Positions 30,797 to 40,005 of a stretch of 64,000 bases of DNA are shown in pieces. The DNA lies in contig NZ_CP134400.1 of assembly GCF_002968285.2 (NCBI RefSeq), positions 3,596,001 to 3,660,000 of the forward strand. The letters run 5' to 3'. Positions within the stretch are counted from its first letter, which is position 1; each line of letters starts with the position of its first letter. The stretch comes from Mycobacterium sp. ITM-2016-00318 (GTDB lineage: Bacteria; Actinomycetota; Actinomycetes; Mycobacteriales; Mycobacteriaceae). A program made the position numbers and the translations under genes. Below the pieces are notes generated by a model that worked only from the letters and a program-made list of their open reading frames with translations, had not been told where the DNA came from and made no database searches.

Positions 30797-31743
30797 ATGA
30801 TGACCAGTCGCGTACGGATCAGCGCGGCGCTTGCTGCGCTCGTCTTCGTCGTCGCCTGCAGTCACGACGCACCGCCCGCACCGACAGCACCCCCGACCGC
30901 CGCCCCGACGAGCGCTCCGTCGCCCCTCCACCCACCGTCGCCCCGCTGGACGACGAAACGGCGCCCGCCGGTGCACAACCGCGACTCGCGGCGGATCCGG
31001 CACAACTGGCCGACGACCTCGTCGCCGACGAACAAGCCCTGCGCGATCCGTCGACGCCGGAAGCGGCGCTGCGGGAAGCGGCGCGTCGTCAGCAGGCGGC
31101 CTACCGCGCCATCGGGTACCACCCCGAGTGGGACTCGGTCACCCGTCCGCGGATCCCAGCCGAGCTCGTCCAGATCTACGACCTCAACGTCGACGCCCGT
31201 CGCCAACTCACCGCGATGGCAGAAGTCAGGGACACCATCCCGGCATGGCGCATCGCCGCGCCGGCTCCGGCGGAGGAACTACTCGCCCACTACCGCGAAG
31301 CCGAGGCTGCATCGGGTGTCGGCTGGAATTACCTCGCCGCGATCAACCTGATCGAGACCCGACTCGGTAGCGTCGTCGGCCCGAGCAGCGCAGGCGCGCA
31401 GGGGCCGATGCAGTTCCTGCCGTCGACCTTCGCCGCCTACGGCGACGGAAGCGACATCTACTCCCCCCGCGACAGCATCATGGCGGCGGGCCGCTACCTC
31501 GCCGCCAACAACTTCTCCGCCGATCGCGACGGAGCGATCTACCGCTACAACAACTCGTCGCAATACGTGCGGGCCGTCAACGACTACGCGGCGGTGCTCG
31601 CCGCCGATCCCGCGGCATTCACCGGCTTCTACCGCTGGGAGGTCTACCTGAAAACGGGCGAAGGTGATCTTCTGCTGCCCATCGGGTATGGCTCGGATAC
31701 CCCTGTGCCAGTGCGGGACTATCTCGCGAACCACCCACAATGA
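30797..31743 (+). pseudogene. Lytic transglycosylase-like lipoprotein split by a frame break
   Basis: The lipoprotein signal and the enzyme domain are in different frames. From ATG 30797 (GGAG 5 nt upstream) comes MTSRVRISAALAALVFVVAC with a lipobox Cys, then a Pro/Thr linker that runs out of the family frame near 30923-30926. In the other frame the protein continues TVAPLDDETAPAG, then an SLT-type transglycosylase domain: WNYLAAINLIETRLGSVVGPSSAGAQGPMQFLPSTFAAYG, where the first Glu is the catalytic one, ending at TGA 31741-31743. One added C in CCCC at 30923-30926 restores a 315-residue lipoprotein that would cut peptidoglycan. The open frame may be intact in the real genome. Confidence 0.8.
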
Positions 31744-31788
31744 CGCGCAACCACACGCCGCCACCGCGGACGGGTTCTTGGCAGCACG

Positions 31789-32640
31789 TCAGCGCCGCCA
31801 CAAGTCGAACCGGTCCCGTCCCGCTCTGAAGCCGGCGGCTTCCGCGACGTCGACTGCGACCTCGAAGTGCTCCCCGACCCGGAACGGCGTATGCGCGTCG
31901 CTCCCGAAGGACACCGCGTCACCGCCTTCTTCCCACCACCACCGCACCTGGGCCACCGACGCCATCGGGCTGCGCGTGTTGATCTCAAGGGCGCGCCCCG
32001 AGGACGCCAGCACGCGAAACACCGCCCGGTACTCCTCTTCGAATTCGGCCTCGTCGTAGGCGCCCACCCGCTCGGCAGGCCAATAGCGCCGCGCGTAGTC
32101 GCAATGGGCCAGCACGTTGAACACCGATGAGCCGTCGACGAGAACCAGGAGTTCGGTGAAGTACCGGCGCATCACCTCGTGGGGATCGACGTGGCTGAAC
32201 AGCGCTCGGTTGATTCCGGTCAGGGTGCCGTCGACAACGATCCCGTGCAGGCTGCCCAGTACGCGCTCGAACTCCCCCACCGACAGAACGGACGCCACAC
32301 CGGCGCGAAACAGATGTGGTTCGCCGGCCTCAATGCCGGAAAGAATGTGCAGGCCAGGGAATTCGTCGCGGCACCGCGCGAGGTCGGCGAGGTAGCCCTG
32401 CGCGTCGAACGGCGCTACGCGCGGGCGATCACCGACGCGCGCGGGCCGAGCGACTTCCTCGTCGTGCTTGTCCGGGCCCTCCAGCGTCCAGTCGGTGAAG
32501 TCGACGTGTTCGGTGAACGCCAGGCCCGGGAGACCAAGTTCCACCGCACGCGCGCACGCCAACTGCATCGACGAACTCGAGGCGGTGTCCCAGGACCAGC
32601 GCGTGTGGACGTGGTTGTCGACCGGCGGAAGATCTCGCAC
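31789..32640 (-). CDS. PHP-domain phosphoesterase (histidinol-phosphatase-like)
   Basis: A 283-residue PHP-superfamily metal-dependent phosphoesterase. The metal-site motifs appear in order: NHVHTRWSWD, FTEHVDF, GIEAGEPH, VLAHCDYARRYWP and FGSDAHTP. The order and length agree with histidinol-phosphatase HisK-type proteins, though the substrate is not certain. The start is GTG at 32640 directly before the first metal motif; the ribosome site is weak. Cytosolic. It converges with the transglycosylase gene (45-nt gap) and is divergent from the small secreted protein gene. Confidence 0.85.
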   Translation of the reverse strand: MRDLPPVDNHVHTRWSWDTASSSSMQLACARAVELGLPGLAFTEHVDFTDWTLEGPDKHDEEVARPARVGDRPRVAPFDAQGYLADLARCRDEFPGLHILSGIEAGEPHLFRAGVASVLSVGEFERVLGSLHGIVVDGTLTGINRALFSHVDPHEVMRRYFTELLVLVDGSSVFNVLAHCDYARRYWPAERVGAYDEAEFEEEYRAVFRVLASSGRALEINTRSPMASVAQVRWWWEEGGDAVSFGSDAHTPFRVGEHFEVAVDVAEAAGFRAGRDRFDLWRR

Positions 32641-32818
32641 ACCTTCACGCTAGTGCGCGCGTTGACGACTGCCACCCACTGCGCGATCTGCACTGGATCC
32701 CACATCGGAAGTGAGCCTGAGGCGCTGTGCACAGTCGGTGACGTGTCCGATTCCGAACCGGAGTACTGCGGCGCACGCTTTATTACCGGTATCTCCTCCG
32801 GTGGGCCGACGGCGGATC

Positions 32819-32824
32819 TACGAT
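32819..32824 (+). promoter_or_regulatory. -10 box TACGAT of a leaderless promoter
   Basis: TACGAT fits TANNNT and ends 6 nt before the ATG of the secreted protein gene; no ribosome site lies between them. Confidence 0.5.
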
Positions 32825-32830
32825 TTAGAC

Positions 32831-33235
32831 ATGATTCGGCTTGTCATGGCACTGTCTGCGACGTTGACCCTGGCGTCGGCGAGCGTCGTCGGCGCAAGCG
32901 CTGCGCAGGCGGAGCCCTGGCCGCCGTCGCCGTGTGGGTTTTCGATCTCACCGCCCCAGGTGGTGCAGGTCGGTGGCGTCAGCAAGGTGACCGCGACGGT
33001 GACGTCGACGGTCTGCGGAATCGCGGCCAGCCCATATCAGAGCGTGGCGTGCGTGGAGCTTCTCGGCCAGCCGGGCGGCTCGTGCATTCAGGGCATCGAC
33101 ACCGCACAGGCGTACTTCGAGCCCTACACGCCCGGTGCCACGTACGTGTCGCGGGGACGCGGCTGCGGCATCATCGTTCCGACGCTGCCCGCCGACAACT
33201 GCCAACTCCTGGGTCCCGTCCAAGCCACGCTGTAG
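32831..33235 (+). CDS. Small secreted cysteine-containing protein
   Basis: A 134-residue exported protein of unknown function. Residues 1-27 are a Sec signal (IRLVMALSATLTLASASVVG...AQA). The mature part has six cysteines (PCGF, VCGI, ACVE, SCIQ, GCGI, NCQL), probably three disulfides, and no recognisable enzyme motif; the strand pattern QVVQVGGVSKVTATVTSTVCG suggests a small beta-sandwich. The ATG at 32831 follows a TACGAT box by 6 nt. It lies 20 nt before echA14, which has its own -10 box. Confidence 0.75.
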   Translation: MIRLVMALSATLTLASASVVGASAAQAEPWPPSPCGFSISPPQVVQVGGVSKVTATVTSTVCGIAASPYQSVACVELLGQPGGSCIQGIDTAQAYFEPYTPGATYVSRGRGCGIIVPTLPADNCQLLGPVQATL

Positions 33236-33243
33236 ACGGTCAC

Positions 33244-33249
33244 TAGCCT
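33244..33249 (+). promoter_or_regulatory. -10 box TAGCCT of a leaderless echA14 promoter
   Basis: TAGCCT fits TANNNT and ends 6 nt before the ATG of echA14. Confidence 0.5.
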
Positions 33250-33255
33250 GAAGCG

Positions 33256-34008
33256 ATGTCCGATCGCGTCCTTGTCCAGGTCGAGAACCACATCGCGCTC
33301 ATCACCGTCAACGATCCCGAGCGCCGCAACGCCGTCACCGCCGAGATCTCCGCCGGACTGCGCGCGGCCGTCGACGCCGCCGAAGCGAACACCGACGTGC
33401 ACGCGCTCATCGTCACGGGGGCGGGCAAGGCGTTCTGCGCAGGCGCCGACCTGACCGCGCTCGGCGACGCGACCGAGGACGGACTGCGGACCATCTACGA
33501 CGGCTTCCTCGCGGTCGCCAATTGTGCGCTTCCGACGATCGCGGCCGTCAACGGCGCGGCCGTCGGCGCGGGGCTGAATTTGGCGCTCGCCGCCGATGTG
33601 CGAATCGCCGGTCCGGCGGCGCTGTTCGATCCGCGGTTCCAGAAGCTCGGCATTCACCCCGGTGGCGGTGCGACGTGGATGCTGCAGCGCGCGGTCGGCG
33701 TGCAGGCCGCACGGGCGTCGCTGCTGTTCGGCATGCGCTTCGACGCCGAGGCGGCGGTTCGATACGGGCTCGCGCTCGACGTCGCCGACGATCCCGTCGC
33801 CGCCGCCAAGGAGCTGGCCGCGGGGCCCGCAGGCGCGCCGCGCGAGGTCGTTCTGGCGACGAAGGCGTCCATGCGGGCAACCGCCAACCCCGGCTCGATC
33901 GATCGCGATCAGCACAGCATCGCTGTGGACACCGAACTGAAACCTCAGGCCACATCGATTCTTTCGCCGGAGTTCGCCGAACGGCTGGCAGCCGCCAAGC
34001 GCAAATAG
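33256..34008 (+). CDS. echA14: Enoyl-CoA hydratase EchA14
   Basis: A 250-residue crotonase-fold protein. [32 protein letters not shown] (first oxyanion loop) and [21 protein letters not shown] (second oxyanion loop) are canonical. The catalytic Glu positions are not both obvious: [16 protein letters not shown] carries the region of the second, where many hydratases have PExxGG and this protein has GIHPGGG, so a different crotonase reaction is possible. It follows a TAGCCT box by 6 nt. Position equals Rv2486. It converges with bkdC across a palindrome. Confidence 0.9.
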   Translation: MSDRVLVQVENHIALITVNDPERRNAVTAEISAGLRAAVDAAEANTDVHALIVTGAGKAFCAGADLTALGDATEDGLRTIYDGFLAVANCALPTIAAVNGAAVGAGLNLALAADVRIAGPAALFDPRFQKLGIHPGGGATWMLQRAVGVQAARASLLFGMRFDAEAAVRYGLALDVADDPVAAAKELAAGPAGAPREVVLATKASMRATANPGSIDRDQHSIAVDTELKPQATSILSPEFAERLAAAKRK

Positions 34009-34010
34009 CG

Positions 34011-34072
34011 CGTTGAGACTGCGCTGGCGGCGAGGAATGCCCGAAGACTCCGCCCTCAGCACAGTCTCAACG
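34011..34072. repeat. Long palindrome between echA14 and bkdC
   Basis: CGTTGAGACTGCGCTGGCGG and the inverted CGTTGAGACTGTGCTGAGGG pair over 20 bases with three mismatches and continue GCG; the loop is about 15 bases. It fills the gap between two convergent stop codons and so probably ends both transcripts. It resembles families A and B in design but not in sequence. Confidence 0.8.
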
Positions 34073-34088
34073 ACGTATACGCGGCGCC

Positions 34089-35288
34089 TCAGCTGTCCAG
34101 CAGCGCCAACTCCGGAGACTCGATCAGCCGCTTCAACTCGCCGAGGAACGCGGCGACCTGTGCGCCGTCGGCGATCCGATGGTCGAACGCACACGTCACC
34201 GTCATCGTCGGCCTGGCCACCACAGCTCCGTCGACCACGACCGCCCGCGGCTTCAACGACCCGACGCCCAGGATGGCGGCTTCGGGGTAATTGATGACGG
34301 GCACTCCCTCGTCCAGTCCGAGTGCGCCGAAGTTCGACACCGTGAAGGTTGACCCTTGCAGCTGCGCGGGTTTCACGGTGCCCGCGCGCGATTCCTCGAC
34401 CAGCCGAGCCACCGTCATCGCCAATTCACGGGTCGACTTGTCCTGGGCATCCTTGACCACGGGCACCAGCAGCCCGCGCGGCGCGGCAACCCCGATACCG
34501 AGGTGCACAGCGGAATGTACGTGAATGTGCGGACCGCCCGCGGTGTCCACCCACGTCGCGTTGAACATCTGGTGATGCGTCAGCGCGATCGTCAGCAGCC
34601 GAAGCGTCAGCACAAACGCCGTGATCGACGGTCCGTCGTCGCCGACTTCTTCACGCAGCCGGTCGCGCACCGCCAGCAGGGCCGAGCAGTCGATGTGGAC
34701 GCTGGCGTGCGCATCGGGAATCGTGCTTCGCGACAACGTCATTCGCTGTGCCATTGTGGCTTTCAGGCCGGTGACCCCGACGTCGTCTGACGCCTGGTCC
34801 TGATGTCCTGTCACGGACAGCACGTCGTCGCGGGTGACGATTCCGTCGGGGCCGGAACCGGGTGCCAGCGCGGCCAGGTCGACGTGCAGGTCGGTGGCGA
34901 GCTTCCGCACCGGGGGCTTGGCTCGTGGACGTGTGCCGTCGGGCAGCGGCGCGCGCCTACTGGAATCCATCTCGTCGTCCGTGCCGTAGCCGACCAGCAC
35001 CGGCTTGCGCTTGGGACGCTGATCGGCCTGACCCGCAGGCGCAGGCGCATCGGTCGCGATCCGCACCAGCACCGCGCCGACGGCCAGCGTCTCACCGTCC
35101 GCACCGCCGAGTTCGACGATGCGGCCGGCGAACGGGCTGGGGATCTCCACCTCGGCCTTGTTCGTTTCGACCGTGCACAGCACCTGGTTGAGTGCGACGT
35201 CGTCGCCGACGGCCACGCTCCAACTCGTGATCGTCGCGTCCTCGAGGCCCTCCCCGAGATCGGGAACCAGGAACTCGCGGGTGTTCAT
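34089..35288 (-). CDS. bkdC: Branched-chain keto-acid dehydrogenase E2 (dihydrolipoyl acyltransferase)
   Basis: A 399-residue E2 core protein that moves the acyl group from E1 to CoA. Residues 1-80 form one lipoyl domain with the modified Lys in [13 protein letters not shown]; a linker with basic and Pro-rich parts follows; the peripheral-subunit-binding domain is [32 protein letters not shown]; the catalytic domain ends with [18 protein letters not shown], which has the DHRxxDG motif. The ATG overlaps the bkdB stop as ATGA. The E3 partner (lipoamide dehydrogenase) is encoded elsewhere. Equivalent to Rv2495c. Confidence 0.94.
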   Translation of the reverse strand: MNTREFLVPDLGEGLEDATITSWSVAVGDDVALNQVLCTVETNKAEVEIPSPFAGRIVELGGADGETLAVGAVLVRIATDAPAPAGQADQRPKRKPVLVGYGTDDEMDSSRRAPLPDGTRPRAKPPVRKLATDLHVDLAALAPGSGPDGIVTRDDVLSVTGHQDQASDDVGVTGLKATMAQRMTLSRSTIPDAHASVHIDCSALLAVRDRLREEVGDDGPSITAFVLTLRLLTIALTHHQMFNATWVDTAGGPHIHVHSAVHLGIGVAAPRGLLVPVVKDAQDKSTRELAMTVARLVEESRAGTVKPAQLQGSTFTVSNFGALGLDEGVPVINYPEAAILGVGSLKPRAVVVDGAVVARPTMTVTCAFDHRIADGAQVAAFLGELKRLIESPELALLDS

Positions 35289-36340
35289 GACTGCATCGCC
35301 TTCTCGACGCAGTCGAGCAGTCGGTCGACGCCGGGCAGCCACAGCTTTTCGAGTCGGGCCGGCGGGTACGGGGTGTCGAATCCAGTGGCACGCAACACCG
35401 GAGCCTCCAGGTCGTAGAACAGCTCCTCGGAGATCCTGGCCGCCAACTCGGCGCCGAAGCCGAGTGTGCGAGCGCCCTCGTGGATCACCACGGCCCGGCC
35501 GGTTTTGCGCACCGATGTCGCGATGGTGTCGAAGTCGAGCGGGTTGAGCGACCGCAGGTCGACCACCTCGAGGTGCCAGCCGTAGTGGTCGGCCGCCAAG
35601 TCGGCCGCTGCGAGCGCGGTTTGAACCAGCCCCCCGTAGGCGAGCACGGTGACGTCGTCGCCGGTACGACGCACCGCAGCGCGCCCGATCGGCAAGCCTG
35701 GCACGGTGGTGTCGACGTCCTCGCGCGCCCAGTACCGCCGCTTCGGCTCGAGGAACACGACCGGATCGCGGTCGGCGATCGAGTGACGCAGCAGCCAGTA
35801 GGCGTCCGACGGTGTCGACGGCACCACGACTTTCAACCCCGCGGTGTGCGCCCAATACGTCTCGGTGGATTCGGAATGGTGCTCGACCGCGCCGATCCCG
35901 CCGAACGACGGGATCCGGATCGTGACGGGCATGTCGACGTCACCGTGGGTGCGCACCCGGTACTTCGCCACATGACTGACGATCTGGTCGAACGCCGGAT
36001 AGGAGAACCCGTCGAACTGGATCTCCGGCACCGGGACGAAACCCCGGATCGCAAACCCGACCGCGATGCCGATGATCGCTGACTCCGCCAGCGGGGTGTC
36101 GAAACACCTTCCGTCGCCGAAGGTTTCGGACAACCCTTCGGTCACCCGGAAGACTCCGCCGAGTTTCGCGACGTCCTCGCCGAAGACCAGGACGCGGTCG
36201 TCGTGCGCCATCGCGTCGTGCAGTGCCCGGTTGATCGCCTGCACCATCGTCAAGGTGGTGGCTACATGCACCGGGGTGAAGAGTGGCGGTTCGTGTGCGT
36301 CGTCGCCGTATCCGGCGGGCCGCTCGACGATTTGAGTCAT
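35285..36340 (-). CDS. bkdB: Branched-chain keto-acid dehydrogenase E1 beta
   Basis: A 351-residue E1 beta subunit. [39 protein letters not shown] is the conserved N-terminal block that completes the thiamine diphosphate site; [37 protein letters not shown] and the C-terminal transketolase-like domain ([19 protein letters not shown]) follow. It works as an alpha2beta2 tetramer with BkdA. It begins 1 nt after the bkdA stop and overlaps bkdC by 4 nt. Equivalent to Rv2496c. Confidence 0.95.
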   Translation of the reverse strand: MTQIVERPAGYGDDAHEPPLFTPVHVATTLTMVQAINRALHDAMAHDDRVLVFGEDVAKLGGVFRVTEGLSETFGDGRCFDTPLAESAIIGIAVGFAIRGFVPVPEIQFDGFSYPAFDQIVSHVAKYRVRTHGDVDMPVTIRIPSFGGIGAVEHHSESTETYWAHTAGLKVVVPSTPSDAYWLLRHSIADRDPVVFLEPKRRYWAREDVDTTVPGLPIGRAAVRRTGDDVTVLAYGGLVQTALAAADLAADHYGWHLEVVDLRSLNPLDFDTIATSVRKTGRAVVIHEGARTLGFGAELAARISEELFYDLEAPVLRATGFDTPYPPARLEKLWLPGVDRLLDCVEKAMQS

Positions 36341-36341
36341 G

Positions 36342-37445
36342 TCACGCCTCCTTCGCCAACTCGGCCATCAGCTGGTCCCGCTGGGCCTGCAGCGTCGGGG
36401 TGATCTCCGCGTAGACCGTGTCGAACAGGTCGCCGATGTCCATGTCGGGCGTGTTGACAGTTGCGTCGCGCAATTCCGTGCACAGCCGCGCCGCCCGCGC
36501 CTCCACGCGGTGGTGCAGCCGCTCGGTCCACGCGTCGATGGTCTGTAAGTAGTTGCGGTAGCGGGCAATCGGGTCCCGCGCGGCCCACAGCTCGACCTCC
36601 TCTCGCGGCTGATACCTGGTCGGGTCGTCGGAGGTGGTGTGCGGCCCCATCCGATAGGTGACGGCCTCGATCAGGGTCGGACCGTCGCCCCTACGGGCAC
36701 GTTGGGCGGCCTCGGCCATCACCGCATAACAGGCCAGCACATCGTTGCCGTCGACGCGGATGCCGGGCATGCCGTAGCCGATCGCCCGGTGCGCGATCGA
36801 CGGGCCGGCCTGCTGACGGTTGACCGGCACGGAGATCGCCCACTGGTTGTTCTGCACGAAGAACACGCACGGCGCCTTGTACACCGCAGCCAAGTTGAGC
36901 GCTTCGTGCGTGTCGCCTTCGCTCGTCGCACCGTCGCCGATGTAGGCGACCGTCACGGAATCCTCGCCGAGGCGTTGTGCGGCCATCGCCGCGCCGACCG
37001 CGTGCAAGCCGTGCGTGCCGATCGGAATCGCGATCGGAGCGACGCACCTGTCGGTGAAGCCGAGTCCGCCGTGCCACCGACCCCGCCAGACCGCGCCCAT
37101 CTGTGCCGGCGTGATGCCGCGCAGCAGGAACGCGCCGATCTCGCGGTACTGCGGGAACAACCAGTCGGTTTTGCGCAGGCACGCCGCCGAGCCGATCTGT
37201 GCCGCCTCTTGGCCGCGGCAGGAGGCAAACAGCGCGAGCTCACCTTGCCGCTGCAGGTTGACGAACTCCGCGTCGAGTGCGCGGGTCACCGCCATCAGCT
37301 CGTAGAGCCAGTTCAGCGTCTCGGGGGGATGCTCTCGGCGATACCGGGTCTCGGTGGTCGGCATCCCGTCGGGGGCGACCAGCGCAATCGGCTCCAACTC
37401 GACATCACCGATCGACGTCGAGGGTGCCTGGATGGACCCTGCCAT
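36342..37445 (-). CDS. bkdA: Branched-chain keto-acid dehydrogenase E1 alpha
   Basis: A 367-residue E1 alpha subunit. The thiamine-diphosphate motif is YIGDGATSEGDTHEALNLAAVYKAPCVFFVQNN (GDG...NN). TYRMGPHTTSDDPTRYQ is the phosphorylation-loop region of related E1 proteins. The ATG at 37445 has AGGAGG about 4 nt upstream and gives the same length as the M. tuberculosis protein. A 99-nt gap with a hairpin separates it from citE, the only wide gap in this part of the operon. It decarboxylates 2-keto acids from Leu, Ile and Val. Confidence 0.95.
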   Translation of the reverse strand: MAGSIQAPSTSIGDVELEPIALVAPDGMPTTETRYRREHPPETLNWLYELMAVTRALDAEFVNLQRQGELALFASCRGQEAAQIGSAACLRKTDWLFPQYREIGAFLLRGITPAQMGAVWRGRWHGGLGFTDRCVAPIAIPIGTHGLHAVGAAMAAQRLGEDSVTVAYIGDGATSEGDTHEALNLAAVYKAPCVFFVQNNQWAISVPVNRQQAGPSIAHRAIGYGMPGIRVDGNDVLACYAVMAEAAQRARRGDGPTLIEAVTYRMGPHTTSDDPTRYQPREEVELWAARDPIARYRNYLQTIDAWTERLHHRVEARAARLCTELRDATVNTPDMDIGDLFDTVYAEITPTLQAQRDQLMAELAKEA

Positions 37446-37462
37446 ACCGCCTCCTAGGGTCA

Positions 37463-37485
37463 CTGACGGCGGATCGCGCCGTCAG
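37463..37485. terminator. Hairpin in the citE-bkdA gap
   Basis: CTGACGGCG and CGCCGTCAG form a perfect 9-bp stem with loop GATCG. It lies 18 nt before the bkdA start on the transcribed strand, within an operon whose other genes overlap. It may be an attenuator or a partial terminator; no T-run follows. Confidence 0.5.
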
Positions 37486-37544
37486 GCGACTGAGGTGCTC
37501 AGTACGGAGGCGGTTGGAGCAAACCCCTGGTGAGGGGCCGAAGG

Positions 37545-38360
37545 CTAGGTGCCAGGGTGAGGCGCTAGCCCGACGATGCGCTCTGCCCGCCGCAGCACTG
37601 GGGCATCCACCATTATGCCCTCGAACTGGAAGACCCCGCGTTCGCCGCGCGCGGTGTCGAGGACCCGGCGCGCCCAATCGACCTGCTCGGCCGTCGGTGC
37701 ATAGGCGTCGCGAATGACCGCGACCTGCGTCGGATGGATGGCGACCTTGGCGTCGAAACCCACCGCGACGGCGTCGTCGGCCTCGCCGCGCAGGCCGTCG
37801 AGGTTCTTGATGTCGAGGTACACGGAATCCAGCGCCATCCGCCCGTACGCCTTGGCCGCGAGCAGCGTCTGCGACCGCACCTGCTTGGCGACGTCGCGGT
37901 AGCTGTCGTCGGGCCACCGGTTGGCCGTGCCGCCGGTGACCGCGAACAGATCCTCGGCGCCCCACATCAGGGCGAAGGCGTTGTCGATGCGGGCGAGTTC
38001 GTTGACGACGACCGCGCCGAGCGGCGTCTCGATCAGCACGACGACGTCGAGAGGCGCGAGGTCGCGAATCTGCTGCGGGTCCTCGGTCTTGGCGAGCATC
38101 ACGGTGGAGTACTTCGTCTTGGCCAGCGCATCGAGATCCAAGGCGTGATCGTCGGTGGCGGCGGGGTTCACCCGGACCACTGTGCGGTCGGGGTCGAGCG
38201 GAGTGTCGATGAGTGCTGCGCGGGCCAGTTCCCGGTCCTTGGCGGCGACCCCGTCTTCCAAATCGAGGATCACCACGTCGGCGGCGGCGGCCTTCGCGAA
38301 TCGTTCCGGGCGGTCGGCCGGACAGAACAGCCAGCCCGGTCCGGTCCGTGCGAGTGCCAC
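37545..38360 (-). CDS. citE: CitE-like acyl-CoA lyase (Rv2498c-like)
   Basis: A 271-residue HpcH/HpaI-CitE family TIM-barrel lyase. PADRPERFAKAAAADVVILDLEDGVA, the metal site MLAKTEDPQQI / VVLIETPLGAV, and GFDAKVAIHPTQV are typical. The M. tuberculosis homologue has been described as an (S)-citramalyl-CoA lyase with activity on HMG-CoA-type substrates, joining itaconate and leucine breakdown; citrate lyase partners CitD and CitF are absent here, which agrees. The GTG start shares one base with the MaoC gene stop. Confidence 0.92.
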   Translation of the reverse strand: MALARTGPGWLFCPADRPERFAKAAAADVVILDLEDGVAAKDRELARAALIDTPLDPDRTVVRVNPAATDDHALDLDALAKTKYSTVMLAKTEDPQQIRDLAPLDVVVLIETPLGAVVVNELARIDNAFALMWGAEDLFAVTGGTANRWPDDSYRDVAKQVRSQTLLAAKAYGRMALDSVYLDIKNLDGLRGEADDAVAVGFDAKVAIHPTQVAVIRDAYAPTAEQVDWARRVLDTARGERGVFQFEGIMVDAPVLRRAERIVGLAPHPGT

Positions 38361-38848
38361 TATGCGTCTCCCTCAGGCCGCTTGCGCACCATGGTTTTTC
38401 GCGACGCCGTCGCGACGACGTCGCCATGCTGGTTGCGGCCGGTGTGGGCGAAGGTCACGATGCCCTCGCCCGGGCGGCTCTTCGATGCGCGTTTGTCGAC
38501 TACCTCCGTCTCCGCGTACAGGGTGTCGCCGTGGAAGAGCGGCTTCGGGAAGGCGACCTCGCCGAAGCCGAGGTTACCGACGATGGTGCCCTGGGTGAGT
38601 TGCGCTACCGAAAGGCCGACGAGCGTCGACAGCGTGAACATGGAGTTCACCAGCCGCTGGTTGAACGGTGGCAGCGCATCGGAGAAGGCCGCATCGAGAT
38701 GCAGCGCTTGGGTGTTCATCGTCAGCGTGGTGAACAGGACGTTGTCGGCTTCGGTGATGGTTCGGCCCGGCCGATGCTGGTACAGCACGCCGGGCTCGAA
38801 CTCCTCGAACCACAGGCCGCGCTGGACGACAATCCTCTTGTCGCTCAC
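38360..38848 (-). CDS. MaoC-like hydratase (Rv2499c-like)
   Basis: A 162-residue hotdog-fold protein of the MaoC dehydratase type: GRTITEADNVLFTTLTMNTQALHLDAAF holds the D..N...H active-site pattern (ADN and LHLD), and FPKPLFHGDTLYAETEVVDKRASKSRPGEGIVTF is the usual second half. It probably hydrates an unsaturated CoA ester such as mesaconyl- or 3-methylglutaconyl-CoA in this pathway; that is an inference from the neighbours. The GTG at 38848 overlaps the fadE19 stop as GTGA. Confidence 0.9.
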   Translation of the reverse strand: MSDKRIVVQRGLWFEEFEPGVLYQHRPGRTITEADNVLFTTLTMNTQALHLDAAFSDALPPFNQRLVNSMFTLSTLVGLSVAQLTQGTIVGNLGFGEVAFPKPLFHGDTLYAETEVVDKRASKSRPGEGIVTFAHTGRNQHGDVVATASRKTMVRKRPEGDA

Positions 38849-40005
38849 AGGCCCGCCTCGCGCGCGATCAGCATCAGCTGCACTTCCGTTGTGCCTTCGC
38901 CGATCTCGAGGATCTTGCTGTCGCGGTAGTGACGCGCAACGGCGTACTCGTTCATGAAGCCGTAGCCGCCGAACACCTGCGTGGCATCGCGGGCGTTGTC
39001 CATCGCAGCCTCGCTGGCGACGAGCTTGGCGATCGCGGCGGCCTTCTTGAACGGCTTGCCCGCCAACATGAGTGCCGCCGCGTCGTAATACGCGGTGCGC
39101 GCGGAATACGCGCGGGCCTCCATGCGCGCGATCTTGAACGACACCGCCTGATACGTGCCGATCGCCGCGCCGAACGCCTCGCGTTCCATGGCGTAGCGCA
39201 CACATTCGTCGACGCAGCCCTGCGCCGCACCGACCGACAACGCCGCGATGGCGATCCGGCCCTCGTCGAGGATGCGCAGGAAGTTGGCGTAGCCGCGACC
39301 GCGCTCGCCGAGCAGGTTCTCCGCGGGTACCCGAACGTCGTCGAAGCTCAGCGGGTGGGTATCCGAGGCGTTCCAGCCGACCTTGTTGTAGGCGGGCTCG
39401 GCGGTGAAACCGTCGGTGGGCACAGGCACGAGGATCGACGAGATCTGCTTCCTGCCATCGGCTTCGCCGGTGACCGCGGTGACGGTCACCAGCTTGGTGA
39501 TGTCGGTGCCGCTGTTGGTGATGAACTGCTTGCTGCCGTTGATGACCCAGTGTCCGTCGTCCAGTCGTGCCGTGGTCCGTGTCGCACCCGCGTCGGTTCC
39601 GCCGCCCGCCTCGGTCAGGCCGAAGGCGCCCAGCGCCTTGCCGCTTGCCAGAAGCGGGAGCCATTCCTGCTTCTGGTCCTCGTTGCCGAACCGGTAGACC
39701 GGCATGGCACCCAGCGAGACCCCGGCCTCGAGCGTGATGGCCACACTCTGGTCGACCTTGCCGAGTTCTTCGAGTGCTAGGCACAGCGCGAAGTAGTCGC
39801 CGCCCATGCCGCCGTACTCCTCGGGAAACGGCAGGCCGAACAGTCCCATATCGGCCATCCCCGAAACGACTTCGTACGGGAACGAGTGCTCTTCATCGTG
39901 CTTGGCGGCGACGGGTGCCACCACGCTATGTGCGAAGTCGCGCACGGTCTTGGCGAGTTGCTCGTAATGATCGGGCAGCATCCCGGTGGCTAGAAAATCA
40001 CTCAT
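38845..40005 (-). CDS. fadE19: Acyl-CoA dehydrogenase FadE19 (isovaleryl-CoA dehydrogenase-like)
   Basis: A 386-residue flavin acyl-CoA dehydrogenase. [17 protein letters not shown] and the FAD-binding signature, [74 protein letters not shown] are all present. Length and context point to isovaleryl- or 2-methylbutyryl-CoA as substrate, passing electrons to ETF. The ATG overlaps the accA1 stop as ATGA. Equivalent to Rv2500c. Confidence 0.94.
   Translation of the reverse strand: MSDFLATGMLPDHYEQLAKTVRDFAHSVVAPVAAKHDEEHSFPYEVVSGMADMGLFGLPFPEEYGGMGGDYFALCLALEELGKVDQSVAITLEAGVSLGAMPVYRFGNEDQKQEWLPLLASGKALGAFGLTEAGGGTDAGATRTTARLDDGHWVINGSKQFITNSGTDITKLVTVTAVTGEADGRKQISSILVPVPTDGFTAEPAYNKVGWNASDTHPLSFDDVRVPAENLLGERGRGYANFLRILDEGRIAIAALSVGAAQGCVDECVRYAMEREAFGAAIGTYQAVSFKIARMEARAYSARTAYYDAAALMLAGKPFKKAAAIAKLVASEAAMDNARDATQVFGGYGFMNEYAVARHYRDSKILEIGEGTTEVQLMLIAREAGL

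Noticed and set aside
38360..39784. A 474-codon frame that looks like a fusion ending in the MaoC domain
   Set aside because: Its N-terminal part is out-of-frame fadE19 sequence. The MaoC gene starts at GTG 38848, overlapping the fadE19 stop as GTGA.
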